A stretch of 62,134 nt of DNA, from positions 1-62,134 of the forward strand of contig JASBVG010000133.1 of NCBI GenBank assembly GCA_030147505.1. The letters run 5' to 3'. This stretch comes from Tardiphaga sp. (GTDB lineage Bacteria > Pseudomonadota > Alphaproteobacteria > Rhizobiales > Xanthobacteraceae). The notes beneath the pieces were generated by a model that worked only from the letters and a program-made list of their open reading frames with translations, searched no databases and was not told the DNA's origin. The position numbers and the translations under genes were made by a program. This document shows, one piece after another, positions 44,555 to 52,626 of the stretch; the first letter of the stretch is position 1; each line of letters begins with the position of its first letter.

Positions 44555-46399
44555 ATGCCGAAGATATTCTCCGACCCCGATGCCATCGCCGAGGACATCA
44601 TCCGCGATGTCGGCACGACGCTGGTGGTAGGATTGCCACTTGGTCTCGGCAAGGCCAATCACATCGTCAATGCGCTGTATCGGCGCGCGGTCTCCGATCG
44701 CAGCATCGATCTCACATTCTTCACGGCGCTCACGCTGGAAAAGCCGCGGCCGTCGAATGAACTGGAAAAGCGTTTCATCGGTCCGGTGATCGATCGCCTG
44801 TTCGGCGGCTATCCCGATCTCGATTATGCAGCAGCATTGCGCAAGCGTGAATTGCCTCCGAATATCCAGATCAACGAGTTCTTCTTTCTCGCCGGCAAGT
44901 GGCTTGGTGTCGCCGATGCGCAGCAGCACTACATCTCTGCGAACTACACCCACGCCGCTTCTTATCTGCTGGCGCGCGGGCTCAATGTGATCACGCAGCT
45001 CGTCGCCAGACGCGTCGTCGATGGCGTCGCGCGCTACAGCCTGAGCTGCAACACCGACACGACGCTCGACATGATGCGCGCCCGCACCGAAGGGCGTGCG
45101 TCGTTCAGACTGATCGGCCAGGTCAATTCCGAGCTGCCATATATGCCGGGGCTGGGCGATCTGGCCGGCGACGAATTTCATGCGGTGCTGGAAAGCCAGG
45201 ATATCGAATTCCCGTTGTTCGCGCCGCCCTCCGAGCCGGTAAGTGATGCGAAATACGCCATCGGCCTGCATGCTGCCGGCCTGATCCGCGATGGTGGCAC
45301 ATTGCAGATCGGCATCGGGCAGATCGGCGACGCATTGGCACAAGGGCTGATCGTTCGTCACTGCGACAATGCCGCGTTCCAGGACGTGATGCAGCGCCTG
45401 TCGCCTGCGGTGCATGCGCAGACCGCGCCATTCGAAAAAGGCCTCTATGGCGTCAGCGAAATGCTGTTCGAGGCATTTCTTGGCCTGATCGAGGCAGGCA
45501 TCCTCAAGCGCGAGGTCGATGGCACCATTTTGCACGCGGCCTTCTTCCTCGGGCCGAAAGCATTCTACACGGCCTTGCGCGACATGCCGGCGGAGCAGCT
45601 GGCGAAGATCCGGATGATGCCGGTGTCCTTTACGAACGAACTCTATGGTGACGAAGACGCCAAACGCCGCGCGCGCGTGGACGCGCATTTCGTCAACAAC
45701 ACCATGATGGCGACACTGATGGGCGCCGCGATCTCCGACGGCCTTGAGGACGGGCGGGTGATTAGCGGTGTCGGTGGTCAGTACAATTTCGTCGCGCAGG
45801 CTTTTGCGCTCGATAGCGCGCGGTCGATCCTGACCCTCGAAGCAACGCGGCCGGGGAGGGCGCCGTCATCGAACATCCGCTGGTCCTACGGACACCAGAC
45901 CATCCCGCGCCATCTGCGCGATATCTTTGTGACCGAGTATGGCGTTGCCGATCTGCGCGGCAAATCCGATGCGGATACGATCGCCGCGATGCTGTCCGTC
46001 GCAGACTCGCGTTTCCAGCCGGAGCTGATGCGGCAGGCGAAGGATGCCGGAAAACTGCCGAAGCATTTTGAGATCGCTCCCGCATATCGCGACAATACGC
46101 CGGACCGGATCGCCTCTGCGCTGAAGCCTGCACGCGATGCCGGTTTGCTGCCGATGTTTCCGTTCGGCAGCGATTTCACGGACGTCGAGCAGCGCCTGAT
46201 CCCCGCGCTGCAGATATTGAGCGCTGCCGTGAAGGCGCCGTCGAAACTTGCGGGACTGTTCTGGGAAGGGCTCACATCATCGCCGACCGCGAATGACGAA
46301 GCATGTCTTGCGCGCCTGAAACTCGACAGGCCCGCCACCATGCAGGAGCGGGCCTATCGTTGGCTGGTCGCGGCGGCGCTGAAGCGCTGTCGTGCTTAG
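44555..46399 (+). CDS. Acetyl-CoA hydrolase/transferase-like protein
   Basis: This protein of about 614 residues has an acetyl-CoA hydrolase/transferase C-terminal domain and belongs to the large class I CoA-transferase-related group. The N-terminal motif VVGLPLGLGKANHIVNALYRRA and the later LQIGIGQIGDALAQGLI, GVGGQYNFVAQAF and FVTEYGVADLRGKSDADTIAAML are typical of 4-hydroxybutyrate CoA-transferase/acetyl-CoA hydrolase relatives. Start codons at 44522 and 44555 are both possible; 44555 has GGAAA upstream and the family-like beginning MPKIFSDPDAIAEDI. The gene is convergent with an enoyl-CoA hydratase gene, overlapping by 4 bp. With the hydratase and the CoA-transferase at 34 kb it suggests short-chain acyl-CoA metabolism, although these are separate transcripts. 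Confidence 0.85.
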   Translation: MPKIFSDPDAIAEDIIRDVGTTLVVGLPLGLGKANHIVNALYRRAVSDRSIDLTFFTALTLEKPRPSNELEKRFIGPVIDRLFGGYPDLDYAAALRKRELPPNIQINEFFFLAGKWLGVADAQQHYISANYTHAASYLLARGLNVITQLVARRVVDGVARYSLSCNTDTTLDMMRARTEGRASFRLIGQVNSELPYMPGLGDLAGDEFHAVLESQDIEFPLFAPPSEPVSDAKYAIGLHAAGLIRDGGTLQIGIGQIGDALAQGLIVRHCDNAAFQDVMQRLSPAVHAQTAPFEKGLYGVSEMLFEAFLGLIEAGILKREVDGTILHAAFFLGPKAFYTALRDMPAEQLAKIRMMPVSFTNELYGDEDAKRRARVDAHFVNNTMMATLMGAAISDGLEDGRVISGVGGQYNFVAQAFALDSARSILTLEATRPGRAPSSNIRWSYGHQTIPRHLRDIFVTEYGVADLRGKSDADTIAAMLSVADSRFQPELMRQAKDAGKLPKHFEIAPAYRDNTPDRIASALKPARDAGLLPMFPFGSDFTDVEQRLIPALQILSAAVKAPSKLAGLFWEGLTSSPTANDEACLARLKLDRPATMQERAYRWLVAAALKRCRA

Positions 46400-47175
46400 C
46401 GGTTCTTGTTCACCGGCTTCCGCTTTTCGATGAACGCCGCCATGCCTTCGCTGCGATCCTCCAAAGCAAAGGTCGCGTGGAACAGATCGCGCTCGACTTT
46501 CAGTCCCTCGGAGAGAGAAGTTTCCAGCGAGCGATTGACGGCGCTCTTGGCCATGGTGGCGACAGGGCGCGACATGCCGGCGATCTTCTCGGCCATGGCG
46601 AGCGCTTCGTCCATCAGCTTGTCGGCAGCGACGACGCGGCTGACGAGGCCGGAGCGTTCGGCTTCCGCCGCATCCATCATGCGGCCGGTGAGGCAGAGAT
46701 CCATCGCCTTGGATTTGCCGATGGCGCGGGTGAGGCGCTGGGTGCCGCCGATGCCGGGAATGGTGCCGAGGGTGATTTCGGGCTGGCCGAATTTCGCGGT
46801 GTCCGCGCAGATGATGATGTCGCACATCATCGCCAGCTCACAGCCGCCACCGAGCGCATAGCCGGACACGGCGGCAATGGTCGGCTTGGTGCAGGTGGCG
46901 ACGCGGTCGCCGCCGATCTGGGTGAAGTCCTCGGAGAACATGTCGATGAAGCCCTTCGGCTGCATCTCCTTGATGTCGGCGCCGGCGGCGAAGGCCTTTT
47001 CGCTGCCGGTGATGACGATGCAGCCGACCGCATCGTCCGCTTCGAGATCGTCGATTGCGCGTTTGATCTCGCTGAAGACGCCGAAGGACAGTGCATTGAG
47101 CATCTTCGGACGGTTCAGGGTCACGACACCGACGGTGCCTTTGCGCTCGACGAGAATGTGTTCGAAGCTGCTCAT
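46396..47175 (-). CDS. Enoyl-CoA hydratase
   Basis: This 259-residue crotonase-fold protein matches short-chain enoyl-CoA hydratases of beta-oxidation (EchA/FadB1 type), which add water to trans-2-enoyl-CoA. The oxyanion-hole strands are SEKAFAAGADIKEM (about 58-71) and GYALGGGCELAMMCDI (105-120). The two catalytic Glu residues, Glu113 in GGGCELA and Glu133 in GQPEITLG, are 20 apart, as in the rat mitochondrial enzyme, so hydratase activity is expected rather than another crotonase reaction. ATG 47175 follows GCGGGATGAAAC. It lies 77 bp downstream of the Ala-rich protein gene on the same strand. Confidence 0.95.
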   Translation of the reverse strand: MSSFEHILVERKGTVGVVTLNRPKMLNALSFGVFSEIKRAIDDLEADDAVGCIVITGSEKAFAAGADIKEMQPKGFIDMFSEDFTQIGGDRVATCTKPTIAAVSGYALGGGCELAMMCDIIICADTAKFGQPEITLGTIPGIGGTQRLTRAIGKSKAMDLCLTGRMMDAAEAERSGLVSRVVAADKLMDEALAMAEKIAGMSRPVATMAKSAVNRSLETSLSEGLKVERDLFHATFALEDRSEGMAAFIEKRKPVNKNR

Positions 47176-47252
47176 GTTTCATCCCGCGGATTGTTGCTTG
47201 CAGCCGCCGGAGCCGGCGACCGCGCGCAATCTGCCCGCTCACCGGATGAGGT

Positions 47253-47939
47253 TCAAGCCATAAACATCCGTGCCGCGGAGGCCATGGTCAGCAATCCGCC
47301 CAGCGCGATAAAGACCTTGCCGATCACCGAGGTCTGCTCCCACGGCGTGTTGTTCTCCGCCGTTGCAGCGGGCGTAGCCGCAGGCGGTGTGTCGATGGTG
47401 GCCCTGGCGAGAGTGAGGGGCGGCTTTTCCTCGGCGGCGCGGTCGAGATCGTTCAGCTGATCGGCGGCAACCACCTGCTCTGTATTCGTATTGTCTGCCG
47501 CAGCAGGGCTTGCGCCCGGCGCAGCCTGGGCGTCCATCTGGTTCAGCACATTCCCGGCCTGGGCGGACATGCTGTAGGTGTCGGTCGGTTTCGCATCGGT
47601 AGGCCACTGCGCATTGGCATTGGCGACGGCGGAAGTGATGCTGCTGCCCTGCTCGGGCTTCGTATCTTCTGCCTTGGCGCTCTGTTCCTCGGCAGCTTTC
47701 TTGGCCTTGGCCTGGCGCTCCGCCTTGCGGGACTTGTTGGCTGTTTTCCTCGCGTGGCTGCGGGCGGGTCTGACGGATTCTACAGAGGTGTCGGCGGCCG
47801 TGCCGACGGAGGTGGGCTGTTCCGGCGCCTGGGCTGCTGTCTGCGCCGTGGCCTCGGTGGCAGGGAACAGGGCTGCGGCGCATATCCACAATCCCGCCGC
47901 AACGATCCATGCGGCATGCCCGGTGGTGTTCAATCTCAT
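47253..47939 (-). CDS. Secreted Ala-rich protein with C-terminal membrane segment
   Basis: This 228-residue protein is not assigned to any family I recognise. It has an N-terminal signal peptide (HAAWIVAAGLWICAAALFPATEATAQ), a long low-complexity region rich in Ala, Lys, Thr, Pro and Gln (KKAAEEQSAKAEDTKPEQ), and a C-terminal hydrophobic segment (TSVIGKVFIALGGLLTMASAARMFMA), so it is probably held in the cell envelope. ATG 47939 has GGGGAGA 6 bp upstream; the frame is open to 48041. It is followed by the enoyl-CoA hydratase gene on the same strand. Composition suggests a periplasmic linker or structural role. Confidence 0.7.
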   Translation of the reverse strand: MRLNTTGHAAWIVAAGLWICAAALFPATEATAQTAAQAPEQPTSVGTAADTSVESVRPARSHARKTANKSRKAERQAKAKKAAEEQSAKAEDTKPEQGSSITSAVANANAQWPTDAKPTDTYSMSAQAGNVLNQMDAQAAPGASPAAADNTNTEQVVAADQLNDLDRAAEEKPPLTLARATIDTPPAATPAATAENNTPWEQTSVIGKVFIALGGLLTMASAARMFMA

Positions 47940-48157
47940 CTGAGTCTCCCCAAGATACCCGCCCCACCCGGCGCCAAAGGAAACTGCGCGCGTGACCATA
48001 CCGGGGCAAAATAAGGGAATCTTCGCGCCTTGATCGGCCATTGGCCCTTACAGCCGGGATGCCCGCCGCGTCGTAATGGTGCTATGAGCCGGATGACAGG
48101 GCAGGGATTGCGGCGCGATGCGCTGGGTCACGCTTCTGTGATCGTTATATGGCGGAT

Positions 48158-48182
48158 GTAACGTTTTGATCCGGCCACCGAA
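48158..48182 (+). promoter_or_regulatory. Candidate ECF autoregulated promoter
   Basis: GTAAC (48158-48162), a 16-bp spacer and CGAA (48179-48182) resemble the GTAACC-N16-CGAA promoters known for Caulobacter SigF (ECF/NrsF). It sits directly before the ECF gene; transcription would begin around 48188, which rules out ATG 48183 and favours GTG 48201 as the start. Confidence 0.5.
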
Positions 48183-48200
48183 ATGCCTTCAGGAGCGCGC

Positions 48201-48746
48201 GTGCGCGGACGTGACGACGAATGGACCGGTCTGATGCGGTCGGCCAATGCCGGTGATAGCGCGGCCTATCACCGCCTGCTGAAGTCGGTCGCGCCGGTAT
48301 TGCGTGCGGGTGCGCGGCAAGGTCTGTCGCGCGCCGGACAGCCACCTGATCAGGCCGAGGATATCGTGCAGGACATTCTACTCGCGGTACATCTGAAGCG
48401 GCATACCTGGGACGCCAATGCGCCCTTCGCGCCGTGGTTGTTCGCCATCGCGCGCAACAAGCTGATCGATGCGCTGCGCAAGCGCGGTCGTCGCGTTTTC
48501 GTCGATATCGACGATTTCTCGGAGACGCTGCCGAGCGAGGCGCCGCGGGAGCCGCTGCCGTCGGTCGATATCGCCAGCCATCTCGGCGATCTGCCGCAGC
48601 GCCAGCGCGACGTGCTGCAGTCCATCGCGGTGGAGAATGCCTCGATTCGGCAGACGGCCGAAAAACTATCGATGACCGAAGGCAATGTGCGCGTCGCGTT
48701 GCATCGCGGGCTGGCGAGCCTCGCGGCGAAACTGCGGGAGGATTGA
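48201..48746 (+). CDS. ECF RNA polymerase sigma factor (SigF/NrsF-associated type)
   Basis: This 181-residue ECF sigma factor has region 2 (DQAEDIVQDILLAVHLKRHTWDANAPFAPWLFAIARNKLIDALRKRGRR, about residues 53-101) and region 4 (LPQRQRDVLQSIAVENASIRQTAEKLSMTEGNVRVALHRGLASLAAKL). GTG 48201 is chosen because AGGAG lies 5 bp upstream and a promoter-like motif ends at 48182. The next gene encodes an NrsF/DUF1109 membrane anti-sigma factor 2 bp downstream, the same pairing as Caulobacter SigF-NrsF, which responds to chromate and cadmium stress. A similar role here is inferred. Confidence 0.9.
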   Translation: MRGRDDEWTGLMRSANAGDSAAYHRLLKSVAPVLRAGARQGLSRAGQPPDQAEDIVQDILLAVHLKRHTWDANAPFAPWLFAIARNKLIDALRKRGRRVFVDIDDFSETLPSEAPREPLPSVDIASHLGDLPQRQRDVLQSIAVENASIRQTAEKLSMTEGNVRVALHRGLASLAAKLRED

Positions 48747-48748
48747 GC

Positions 48749-49387
48749 GTGGAAACCGATCGACTGATCATGGCGCTCGCCGCTGACAATGATCACCGGC
48801 CGCAGCCGGTGCGTTCGCAACTCGCCATGGCGCTGCTCGTCGCCCTGCCGGTAGCGGCGGCGATGATGCTCGTCACCATCGGCCTGCGGCCGGATTTCAT
48901 GGCGGCGATGCGCAACCCGTTCTTCGATTTGAAATTCGTGATCGCGCTGGCGCTCGCCATTCCGGCCATCGTGATCAGCGTGCATCTATCACGGCCGGAG
49001 GCCTCGCTCGGCCGCTGGGTGTGGATGCTGCTGCTGTCGCCTTTCATCCTGATCGCCGCCATCATCGCCGAAATGATGGTGCCGCAGCGCACGCCGATGA
49101 TGATGCGCATGGTGGGCAAGAGTGCGGGACTATGCACGATGTCGATCTCGCTGTTCTCTCTACCGATCCTCGGCGCCGTCTTGCTGGCGCTGCGGCATGG
49201 CGCGCCGTCGCGTCCTGCCTTCGTCGGCGCATTGGCGGGATTGATGTCGTCGGGGTTTGCCGCGACGATCTACGCCGCGCATTGCGTCGATGACTCGCCG
49301 CTGTTCGTCGCGGTCTGGTACACGCTGGCGACATCGCTGGTGACGGGGCTGGGCGCTGTGGTCGGCGCGCGCGTGCTGCGCTATTGA
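48749..49387 (+). CDS. nrsF: NrsF/DUF1109-family membrane anti-sigma factor
   Basis: This 212-residue inner-membrane protein has six hydrophobic segments typical of the NrsF (DUF1109) family, which sequesters its partner ECF sigma factor until a stress signal is sensed. The short cytoplasmic N-terminus (METDRLIMALAADNDHRPQ) is the expected sigma-binding part, and the motif LRPDFMAAMRNPFFDLKFVIALALA is the conserved core. Cys residues occur in GKSAGLC and in the C-terminal IYAAHCVDDSP; Caulobacter NrsF senses stress through conserved Cys, so these are candidate sensors. GTG 48749 with GGGAGG upstream, 2 bp after the sigma stop. Confidence 0.88.
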   Translation: METDRLIMALAADNDHRPQPVRSQLAMALLVALPVAAAMMLVTIGLRPDFMAAMRNPFFDLKFVIALALAIPAIVISVHLSRPEASLGRWVWMLLLSPFILIAAIIAEMMVPQRTPMMMRMVGKSAGLCTMSISLFSLPILGAVLLALRHGAPSRPAFVGALAGLMSSGFAATIYAAHCVDDSPLFVAVWYTLATSLVTGLGAVVGARVLRY

Positions 49388-49554
49388 TATGGCGTGCGCC
49401 GCACGACGCGTTCCCGCTGGCTAAGACTTTTACCAACTTGGCCTGATCGCAGTAGCCGCGCGTTACCCAACGGCGCCGGAGGTAGCATCCTCCCCGCAAC
49501 AAGCGCTACGAGTTGTCGTTCTCACTCCATCTGATCCAGTGTGGAGCACATGAC
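49388..49554. other. Leader region of the type I secretion locus
   Basis: This spacer holds no gene. It separates the NrsF gene from the secreted-protein gene and should contain the promoter of the secretion operon, although no clear sigma70 or ECF-type motif is visible to me. Confidence 0.4.
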
Positions 49555-50769
49555 ATGGCGACCCTTCTCAATGGCAATGATACCAACCGTCTGGTCGAAG
49601 TCCTCGCCGGCTCGACCGCGCTGCTCAATGACAATAGCGGCGACGGAACGCTTCCGCTCTCCCTCAATGCATTGCTCGGCGATGATACGTCGCTGACCGA
49701 TACGATGATGACGGCCGCGCCGACCGCAGCCGTAGATGGTCCATTGCTCACGGCCGGCGTGCTCGATCCCGTCACCGACGTCGTCGATGGTGTGCTGGGT
49801 ACAGATACGTCGAACCTGCTCGGCATCGGCGATGTACTCAATCTCGGCACGCCGTCGCAACTCGCGCTGGCCGGCGACGATGGTGGCGCGCAACCGGTCT
49901 TCGACGCGACCAATATTCTCATCAAGGATGTCCATGCCGAGATCGAAACTCTGAGCCATCAATCCGGCCTGTCCGATATCCTCCATGCCGTTACCAGTCT
50001 CGGCGAGACCGTCGGCCTCGGCACCACCGGCGCAGTGCCGCCCGCCGCCGATGACGGTCACACCAATCTCATCACCGATGTGGTCAACGCGCCATCGACT
50101 TTGCTGAATGGCGGACTCGACGATGTTGTCGCGCATGTTGGCGCCGATCTCGGCGATACGCTGGACGCGGCGGTCGGAGTGGTCGGCGCGCTGCTTAACG
50201 GCAACGATCCGCTCAATCCAGTTCCGGAGCTCGTGAACGGTCTCACCTCCAGCCTGCAGAATCTGCCGCTGCTCAACATCAACGGCAGCGGTGAGGGCGG
50301 CGGCCAGCTCGGCGGTGGGCTGCTTGGTGGCGGGGTGCTCAATGGCGTGGTCGGTGATCTCACCGGCTCCTCCTCCAGCCATCTGATCGATATCGATCTT
50401 GGCTCCGAAAACGGCAACGGCCTCGGTCTCGATCTGCTCGCCACGCCCGATGGCACCCATGACGTGAGCGTAAACGCCATCGATATCGGCCCCAACGGAC
50501 CGCAACTGCTCGATCTCGGCCTGCTCACCGGCAGCGGCATCATCAGTGTGCCAAGCCTTGGCGGCGCCGGCACGGATGGCCTCACCGGCAGTCTGCTGAA
50601 TCCTGACTGTCTCGCGGGCGGTTCGTTCATTGGTGACATCGCCTCCGGTAACAACACCTCCGCGCCGGTCACCGCGCCGCTCGATATCGCCGTCCTGACC
50701 GACAACCTGGCCGCGCCGCTCACCGGCGATCACGGCATTCTCGATCTGCACGGCGCGCACATTCTCTGA
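49555..50769 (+). CDS. Acidic Leu/Gly/Asp-rich protein, likely type I secretion substrate
   Basis: This 404-residue protein has no family I recognise. Its composition is extreme: Leu, Gly, Asp, Asn, Thr and Val dominate, Lys appears about once, and Cys once. It has no N-terminal signal peptide. A LLNG-type word recurs (ATLLNGND at residues 2-9, STLLNGG, GALLNGND), as does VTDVVDG/ITDVVN, so there is loose internal repetition. A Gly-rich stretch (GEGGGQLGGGLLGGG) sits mid-protein. No canonical RTX nonapeptides (GGxGxDxUx) are seen. The last residues (HGILDLHGAHIL) are hydrophobic, as in C-terminal type I signals. The next two genes encode a PrtD-like exporter and HlyD-like adaptor on the same strand, so it is probably their cargo. 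ATG 49555 has TGGAG upstream. Confidence 0.65.
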   Translation: MATLLNGNDTNRLVEVLAGSTALLNDNSGDGTLPLSLNALLGDDTSLTDTMMTAAPTAAVDGPLLTAGVLDPVTDVVDGVLGTDTSNLLGIGDVLNLGTPSQLALAGDDGGAQPVFDATNILIKDVHAEIETLSHQSGLSDILHAVTSLGETVGLGTTGAVPPAADDGHTNLITDVVNAPSTLLNGGLDDVVAHVGADLGDTLDAAVGVVGALLNGNDPLNPVPELVNGLTSSLQNLPLLNINGSGEGGGQLGGGLLGGGVLNGVVGDLTGSSSSHLIDIDLGSENGNGLGLDLLATPDGTHDVSVNAIDIGPNGPQLLDLGLLTGSGIISVPSLGGAGTDGLTGSLLNPDCLAGGSFIGDIASGNNTSAPVTAPLDIAVLTDNLAAPLTGDHGILDLHGAHIL

Positions 50770-50850
50770 TTGGATATTGGGAGAGGCCAAGTGCCTCTCC
50801 CGCTTCACCGGGCATCCCCATCGCCCGGTGCGTCAGCCGCGAGGATGTCA

Positions 50851-52626
50851 ATGAGTGGTCTGCGTTTCCGGCCGTCCGCGTGGCCAGCCCCAATTCGTTT
50901 GGCCTTTGGCGAAACACATATCGCGTTGGTTGCCGTCGCTGGTGCGAGCTTCATCGTCAATCTGCTGATGCTCGTCGGCCCGTTGTTCATGCTTCAGGTC
51001 TATGATCGCGTGCTGCCGAGCCGCAGCCTGTCCACGCTCGTCGGCTTGCTCCTGATTGCTGTCATGCTGCTGCTGATCCAGGCTGCGGTCGATATCCTGC
51101 GCAGCCGCCTGCTGGCGCGCATGGGTGAGGCTTTCGATCAGTCCATTCGTGGCGCGGTGTTCGATTGCATGCAGCATCAGGCGCTTGCAAAGCCGGGCAC
51201 CGACGGGCTTCAGAACATTCGCGATCTCGATACGATGCGCGGCTTCATCTCCGGCAGCGGCCTCATCGCCGCCTGCGATCTGCCCTGGACGCCGCTCTAT
51301 ATCGTCGTCTGCACCCTGTTTCATCCATGGATGGGACTCGCCGTCGCCTGCGGAGCCATTCTGCTCGGTGTGATCACCTGGGCGTCCGAGACGTTCAGCC
51401 GTCATCCGACCCAGGCGCTGGTCGGGCTTGCCTCCGCACGGCGCAGCGTGGCGGAGACCGTGTTCGATCATGCGGAAGTCGTGCACGCCCTCGGCATGTC
51501 GCGCCGCATGGGCGAGCTCTGGAGCGAGCGTACCGACGCGTTTCTCGACGGACAGCGTCTGACTTCCGATCTCACCGGCGGCTTTGGCAGCGTGTCCCGC
51601 TTCCTGCGCATGATCCTGCAGACGGGCGTGCTTGCGCTTGGTGCATGGCTCGTGATCAATCAACAGGCGACGCCGGGTGTTATGCTCGCGGCCACCATAC
51701 TCTCGATCCGCGCCCTGGCTCCGATCGAGCTCGCTATCGCCAACTGGCGCAGCTTTATTGCGGCACGTGCCAGCTTCGAGCGACTGTGCGATGCGCTTGC
51801 AGCATTGCCAACGAAACCTGCGCCAATCGATCTGCCCGGGCCTAAGCGCCAGTTACGTGTCAATTCCGTCAGCCTTGCGGTGTCGCGCGCCGAAGGCCTG
51901 GTGCTGCATGACGCCAGTTTTGTGCTGCAGGCTGGCAACGCCGTGGCAGTGGTCGGCCCAAGCGGCTCCGGCAAGTCGACACTCGCGCGTGCGCTGGTTG
52001 GCATCGTCCCGCCGGTGCGCGGCGTCATCCGGATCGACGGCGCGGCGCTGGCGCAATGGAATTCGGTCGCACTTGGCGAATCGATTGGCTATTTGCCGCA
52101 GGATGTGGCGCTGTTTCGTGGCACGGTCGCGCAGAACATCTCGCGGTTTGCGGCGGAACTCGATGCCGAGCGTCTGCTTACTGCCGCACAACAGGCGGGC
52201 GTGCATGATCTCGTCCTGCGGTTGCCCAATGGCTATGAGACCGAAGTCGGCGAGGGCGGTCTGATGTTGTCCGGTGGCCAACGCCAGCGCATCGCTCTTG
52301 CGCGCGCGCTTTACGGGGACCCGTTTCTCGTCGTGCTCGACGAGCCTAATTCGAATCTCGATAGCGAAGGCGAACGAGCGCTCGTGCGTGCCATTACCGG
52401 TGTCCGCCAGCGCGGCGGCATTGTCGTGGTAATCGCGCATCGGCCGGCGCTGCTGGCGGTGGTCGATCACATGCTGGTGCTGAACGAGGGGCGCCAGCAG
52501 GCCTTCGGCAAGACCGACGCCGTTTTGCCCCTGCTGGTGCCGAAGCAGGCCGCGCAGCCGGCCGAAACCGTCGAACAGACCGTGCCGAGGCGCGCCGGCA
52601 GAAAGCGTGCGGTGGCCCATGACTAG
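50851..52626 (+). CDS. Type I secretion ABC permease/ATPase (PrtD-like)
   Basis: This 591-residue exporter has a membrane domain of about six helices (residues 20-300) fused to an ATPase. Walker A is GPSGSGKST (369-377), the signature LSGGQRQRIALARALYGDP starts at 473, and Walker B is LVVLDEPN with Asp497-Glu498. The pattern ALAPIELAIANWRSFIAARASF before the ATPase and MLVGPLFMLQVYDRVLPSRS near the N-terminus are characteristic of PrtD-type exporters of metalloproteases, RTX and related proteins. There is no N-terminal peptidase C39 domain, so a cleaved leader is not expected. ATG 50851 has GAGGA upstream. It overlaps the next gene by 8 bp. Confidence 0.94.
   Translation: MSGLRFRPSAWPAPIRLAFGETHIALVAVAGASFIVNLLMLVGPLFMLQVYDRVLPSRSLSTLVGLLLIAVMLLLIQAAVDILRSRLLARMGEAFDQSIRGAVFDCMQHQALAKPGTDGLQNIRDLDTMRGFISGSGLIAACDLPWTPLYIVVCTLFHPWMGLAVACGAILLGVITWASETFSRHPTQALVGLASARRSVAETVFDHAEVVHALGMSRRMGELWSERTDAFLDGQRLTSDLTGGFGSVSRFLRMILQTGVLALGAWLVINQQATPGVMLAATILSIRALAPIELAIANWRSFIAARASFERLCDALAALPTKPAPIDLPGPKRQLRVNSVSLAVSRAEGLVLHDASFVLQAGNAVAVVGPSGSGKSTLARALVGIVPPVRGVIRIDGAALAQWNSVALGESIGYLPQDVALFRGTVAQNISRFAAELDAERLLTAAQQAGVHDLVLRLPNGYETEVGEGGLMLSGGQRQRIALARALYGDPFLVVLDEPNSNLDSEGERALVRAITGVRQRGGIVVVIAHRPALLAVVDHMLVLNEGRQQAFGKTDAVLPLLVPKQAAQPAETVEQTVPRRAGRKRAVAHD

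Noticed and set aside
46303..47460. 385-codon frame opposite the enoyl-CoA hydratase
   Set aside because: Shadow; the hydratase has both catalytic Glu residues and correct spacing.
49522..50808. 428-codon frame opposite the putative secreted protein
   Set aside because: Arg/Gln/Ile-rich antisense composition; the plus-strand reading has a ribosome-binding site, an operon context and internal repeats.
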